64,000 nucleotides of DNA from Pseudomonas soli. Lineage in GTDB: Bacteria; Pseudomonadota; Gammaproteobacteria; Pseudomonadales; Pseudomonadaceae. The stretch spans positions 304,937 to 368,936 of the forward strand of contig NZ_FOEQ01000004.1 in NCBI RefSeq assembly GCF_900110655.1. Reading direction: 5' to 3'. Shown piece by piece: positions 62,355 to 64,000 of the stretch. The position numbers and the translations under genes were made by a program. Positions within the stretch are counted from its first letter, which is position 1; the number at the start of each line of letters is the position of its first letter. The notes below the pieces were generated by a model. It worked only from the letters and a program-made list of their open reading frames with translations, made no database searches and had not been told where the DNA came from.

Positions 62355-63020
62355 TCAGGCTGTGTTGCGCGCGACCAGCAGCAGGGATTGCGGCACCTGG
62401 CTCTGCGGATGTTGCGGCTCCTGCAGTTCGACCAGGTTGAAACCCGCCAGCTCCAGTGCCTTCAGCCAGCTGCCGAGGGTGCGGAAGTACCATGGCATCG
62501 GGCGCCAGTCGCCGGCGAACCCGACGAATGACTCCTCGCGCCAGCCATCCTGGTAAATGCCGGCGGCTGCCGTCCAGGGGTGCAGTGTCTGGATCAGCAG
62601 TGTGCCGTCGGGCCGCAGCAGATCCCGCATGGTGATGAGCAGGGGAATGATGTCTTGCTGCAGCAGGGAGAAGTTGGCGCAGATCAGCTCATGATCGTGG
62701 CCGATGCCCGGCACGCCTGCGATCACTTGTTCGTAGCTGGCCAGGTGGACCTGCGCCGAACCCGCTTCCCGTGCGGCGGCGACCAGGGTCGCATCGCCAT
62801 CCACTCCGACCGCTTCGATGCCCCTTGCGGCCAATGCACGGAGCAGCCAACCCTCGCCGCAGCCCATATCCAGCACCCGACAGGGCTGGCGGCCGAGCAC
62901 GGCCAGGAGTATCGCCTGATCGGTGACCTGGCGGCGGGACTCGATGGCGCCGGAGCGAACGGCTTCGATCCAGGCCTGGGCGTTGTGCTGCCAGCTGTCC
63001 AGCTGTGGGTCGGTAACCAT
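62355..63020 (-). CDS. SAM-dependent methyltransferase (class I)
   Basis: 221 residues with a class I SAM domain: CRVLDMGCGEGWLLRALAARG (motif I), VGVDGDATLVAAAREAG (motif II) and LICANFSLLQQDI. The C-terminal part has LLIQTLHPWTAAAGIYQDGWREE, as in UbiE/Ubie-like small-molecule methyltransferases. No membrane segment is present. It lies divergent from another methyltransferase gene with a 96-base gap. Substrate unknown. Confidence 0.85.
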   Translation of the reverse strand: MVTDPQLDSWQHNAQAWIEAVRSGAIESRRQVTDQAILLAVLGRQPCRVLDMGCGEGWLLRALAARGIEAVGVDGDATLVAAAREAGSAQVHLASYEQVIAGVPGIGHDHELICANFSLLQQDIIPLLITMRDLLRPDGTLLIQTLHPWTAAAGIYQDGWREESFVGFAGDWRPMPWYFRTLGSWLKALELAGFNLVELQEPQHPQSQVPQSLLLVARNTA

Positions 63021-63116
63021 GGTAATGCTCGGGGTCTAGGGTGGCTGTAGCATAAACCAGTCTTGTGCGCGTGCCCCTTTGCTCTGCACACTGGCGCTTC
63101 TGGGAAGGAGCATGGC

Positions 63117-63869
63117 ATGGCACTTGCGAAAGCGGATTTCACCACGCGCCTGCTGGTTGACGCGGGTATCGGCCCCGGCATGCGCGTGCTCGATGTCGGG
63201 TGTGGCAGTGGCGATGTTAGCTGGCTGCTGGCCGGCCTGGTAGGTGACGACGGCGCGGTGGTGGGTATCGACCGGGCGGCTGGCGCCCTGGAGATCGCGC
63301 GCCAGCGTGAAAGCCGCAAAGGGGCGGCGGTACCTGAGTTCGTGGCTGCCGAACTGTGCGCGTTGCCCGCGACCCTGGGGTTGTTCGACGCCATCGTCGG
63401 ACGGCGGGTGCTGATGTACCAGGCGGATCCGGTCAAGGCATTGCGCGCGTTGGCTCGGCACCTGCTGCCTGGCGGGCTGATGATCTTCCAGGAGCATGAT
63501 GGCAGCATGGCCGCGCCGAGCCAGGCGTCATTCCCGTTGCACCACAAGGCCCAGCAATGGTTGAGGCGCATGCTTGCCCATGAGGGGGCGGACCTGCAGA
63601 TCGGCTTCAACCTGCACCGTGTGTTCAGCGAGGCGGGGCTGACGGTCGAGGACCTGCGTGCCGAATGCCTGGTGCAGACGCCCGACAACGCCTACCCGCT
63701 GGGTGAGATCATCCGCGCTTGCCTGCCGCGGATCATCGCCAATGGCGTGGCCACGGCGCGGCAGGTTGGGATCGACACATTGCAGGCGCGGTTGGATGTC
63801 GAGCGGCGACGGTCGCAGGATATCTATATCGGCGATGTCGCCTTCGGTATTTGTGCGCGCAAGCGGTGA
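63117..63869 (+). CDS. SAM-dependent methyltransferase (class I)
   Basis: 250 residues from ATG 63117, six bases after GGAAGGAG; an ATG five bases upstream is out of frame. Motif I MRVLDVGCGSGDVSWLLAGLVG, motif II VVGIDRAAGALEIAR and AIVGRRVLMYQADPVKALRALARHLLPGGLMIFQEHD are clear. The C-terminal part has a cofactor-independent extension ending IYIGDVAFGICARK. It resembles methyltransferases of the UbiE/COQ5 type acting on small molecules. A different sequence from the divergent methyltransferase, so not a recent duplicate. The target is unknown. Confidence 0.85.
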   Translation: MALAKADFTTRLLVDAGIGPGMRVLDVGCGSGDVSWLLAGLVGDDGAVVGIDRAAGALEIARQRESRKGAAVPEFVAAELCALPATLGLFDAIVGRRVLMYQADPVKALRALARHLLPGGLMIFQEHDGSMAAPSQASFPLHHKAQQWLRRMLAHEGADLQIGFNLHRVFSEAGLTVEDLRAECLVQTPDNAYPLGEIIRACLPRIIANGVATARQVGIDTLQARLDVERRRSQDIYIGDVAFGICARKR

Positions 63870-63969
63870 GTCATGTAGTTAACTTGCGCGAGGTGTATGT
63901 GGTGTTGAGTTAATGTGGTGACTGAAATATTTTTTAATATTAAATTTCCAAGCAAAAAATCTGTACTTC

Positions 63970-64000
63970 TTGCTCTTGCTCTTGCTCTTGCTCTTGCTCT
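63970..64000. repeat. TTGCTC hexanucleotide tandem repeat at window edge
   Basis: Five complete copies of TTGCTC (63970-63999) follow an AT-rich stretch (63900-63960) after the methyltransferase stop and continue beyond the window. A six-base unit is a multiple of three, so it would not shift a reading frame; copy number may vary by slippage. Confidence 0.85.

Overview
The window is about 64 kb of a GC-rich chromosome from a fluorescent Pseudomonas, most likely the P. putida group. That reading rests on REP sequences of the 'gcggggcaagcccgctccca' type, dense ORFs with G/C-ending codons, and typical Pseudomonas families (DUF2790, DUF3313, VOC/PhnB, PagL, PtrR, SpuI-like glutamine synthetase). 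No rRNA, tRNA, CRISPR array, complete insertion sequence or prophage was seen. All calls come from reading the sequence; nothing was searched against a database.

Layout. Positions 1-9000 hold metabolic genes: the end of a Na+/H+ antiporter, a FecR-type regulator without its sigma factor, biosynthetic threonine dehydratase ilvA behind what looks like a complete transcription attenuator with an Ile-rich leader peptide (2278-2390), an iron-dependent alcohol dehydrogenase, a 155-bp palindromic repeat, a three-cysteine protein of unknown function, a VOC protein and a GapN-like dehydrogenase. Positions 9056-12604 hold a 1182-residue toxin-like leucine-rich-repeat protein, followed by a CHASE-like/GGDEF/EAL cyclic-di-GMP protein.

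The centrepiece is a 17.9-kb, 16-gene minus-strand operon (32950 down to 15076) for an exopolysaccharide. It encodes UDP-glucose dehydrogenase and UDP-glucuronate 4-epimerase (uronic acid precursors), an initiating sugar-phosphate transferase, a CpsD-like ATPase whose Walker A lysine is missing, Wza and Wzz homologues, a GT4 and two GT2 glycosyltransferases, an O-antigen ligase/Wzy-like polymerase, a Wzx flippase, a PslG-like glycoside hydrolase, a polysaccharide deacetylase, two GNAT/FemAB-type acyltransferases and a ChbG/YdjC-type deacetylase. Gene ends overlap or nearly touch throughout. The architecture resembles Psl, but the precursor genes imply an acidic, uronate-containing polymer. A sulfatase-fold membrane transferase is divergent at the upstream end and the GGDEF-EAL protein is convergent at the downstream end.

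Positions 35047-50831 hold a Fur-box-preceded TonB siderophore receptor, an L-serine utilisation locus (LysR, L-serine ammonia-lyase, serine transporter), two DUF1842-type paralogues, a DUF3313 lipoprotein, and a putrescine catabolism locus (gamma-glutamylputrescine synthetase, polyamine-binding protein, gamma-glutamylputrescine oxidase, an AraC regulator, a succinate-semialdehyde-type dehydrogenase and PtrR).

Positions 50933-64000 hold mixed functions: PagL lipid A deacylase, a tandem universal stress protein, the 23S rRNA hydroxylation protein RlhA, an orphan RHS tip with an AT-rich C-terminus, a RidA protein, TrmK (TTG start), an MFS transporter broken by one in-frame TGA, small secreted proteins, a LysR regulator, an intact MFS transporter, two methyltransferases, and a TTGCTC hexamer repeat running off the window end.
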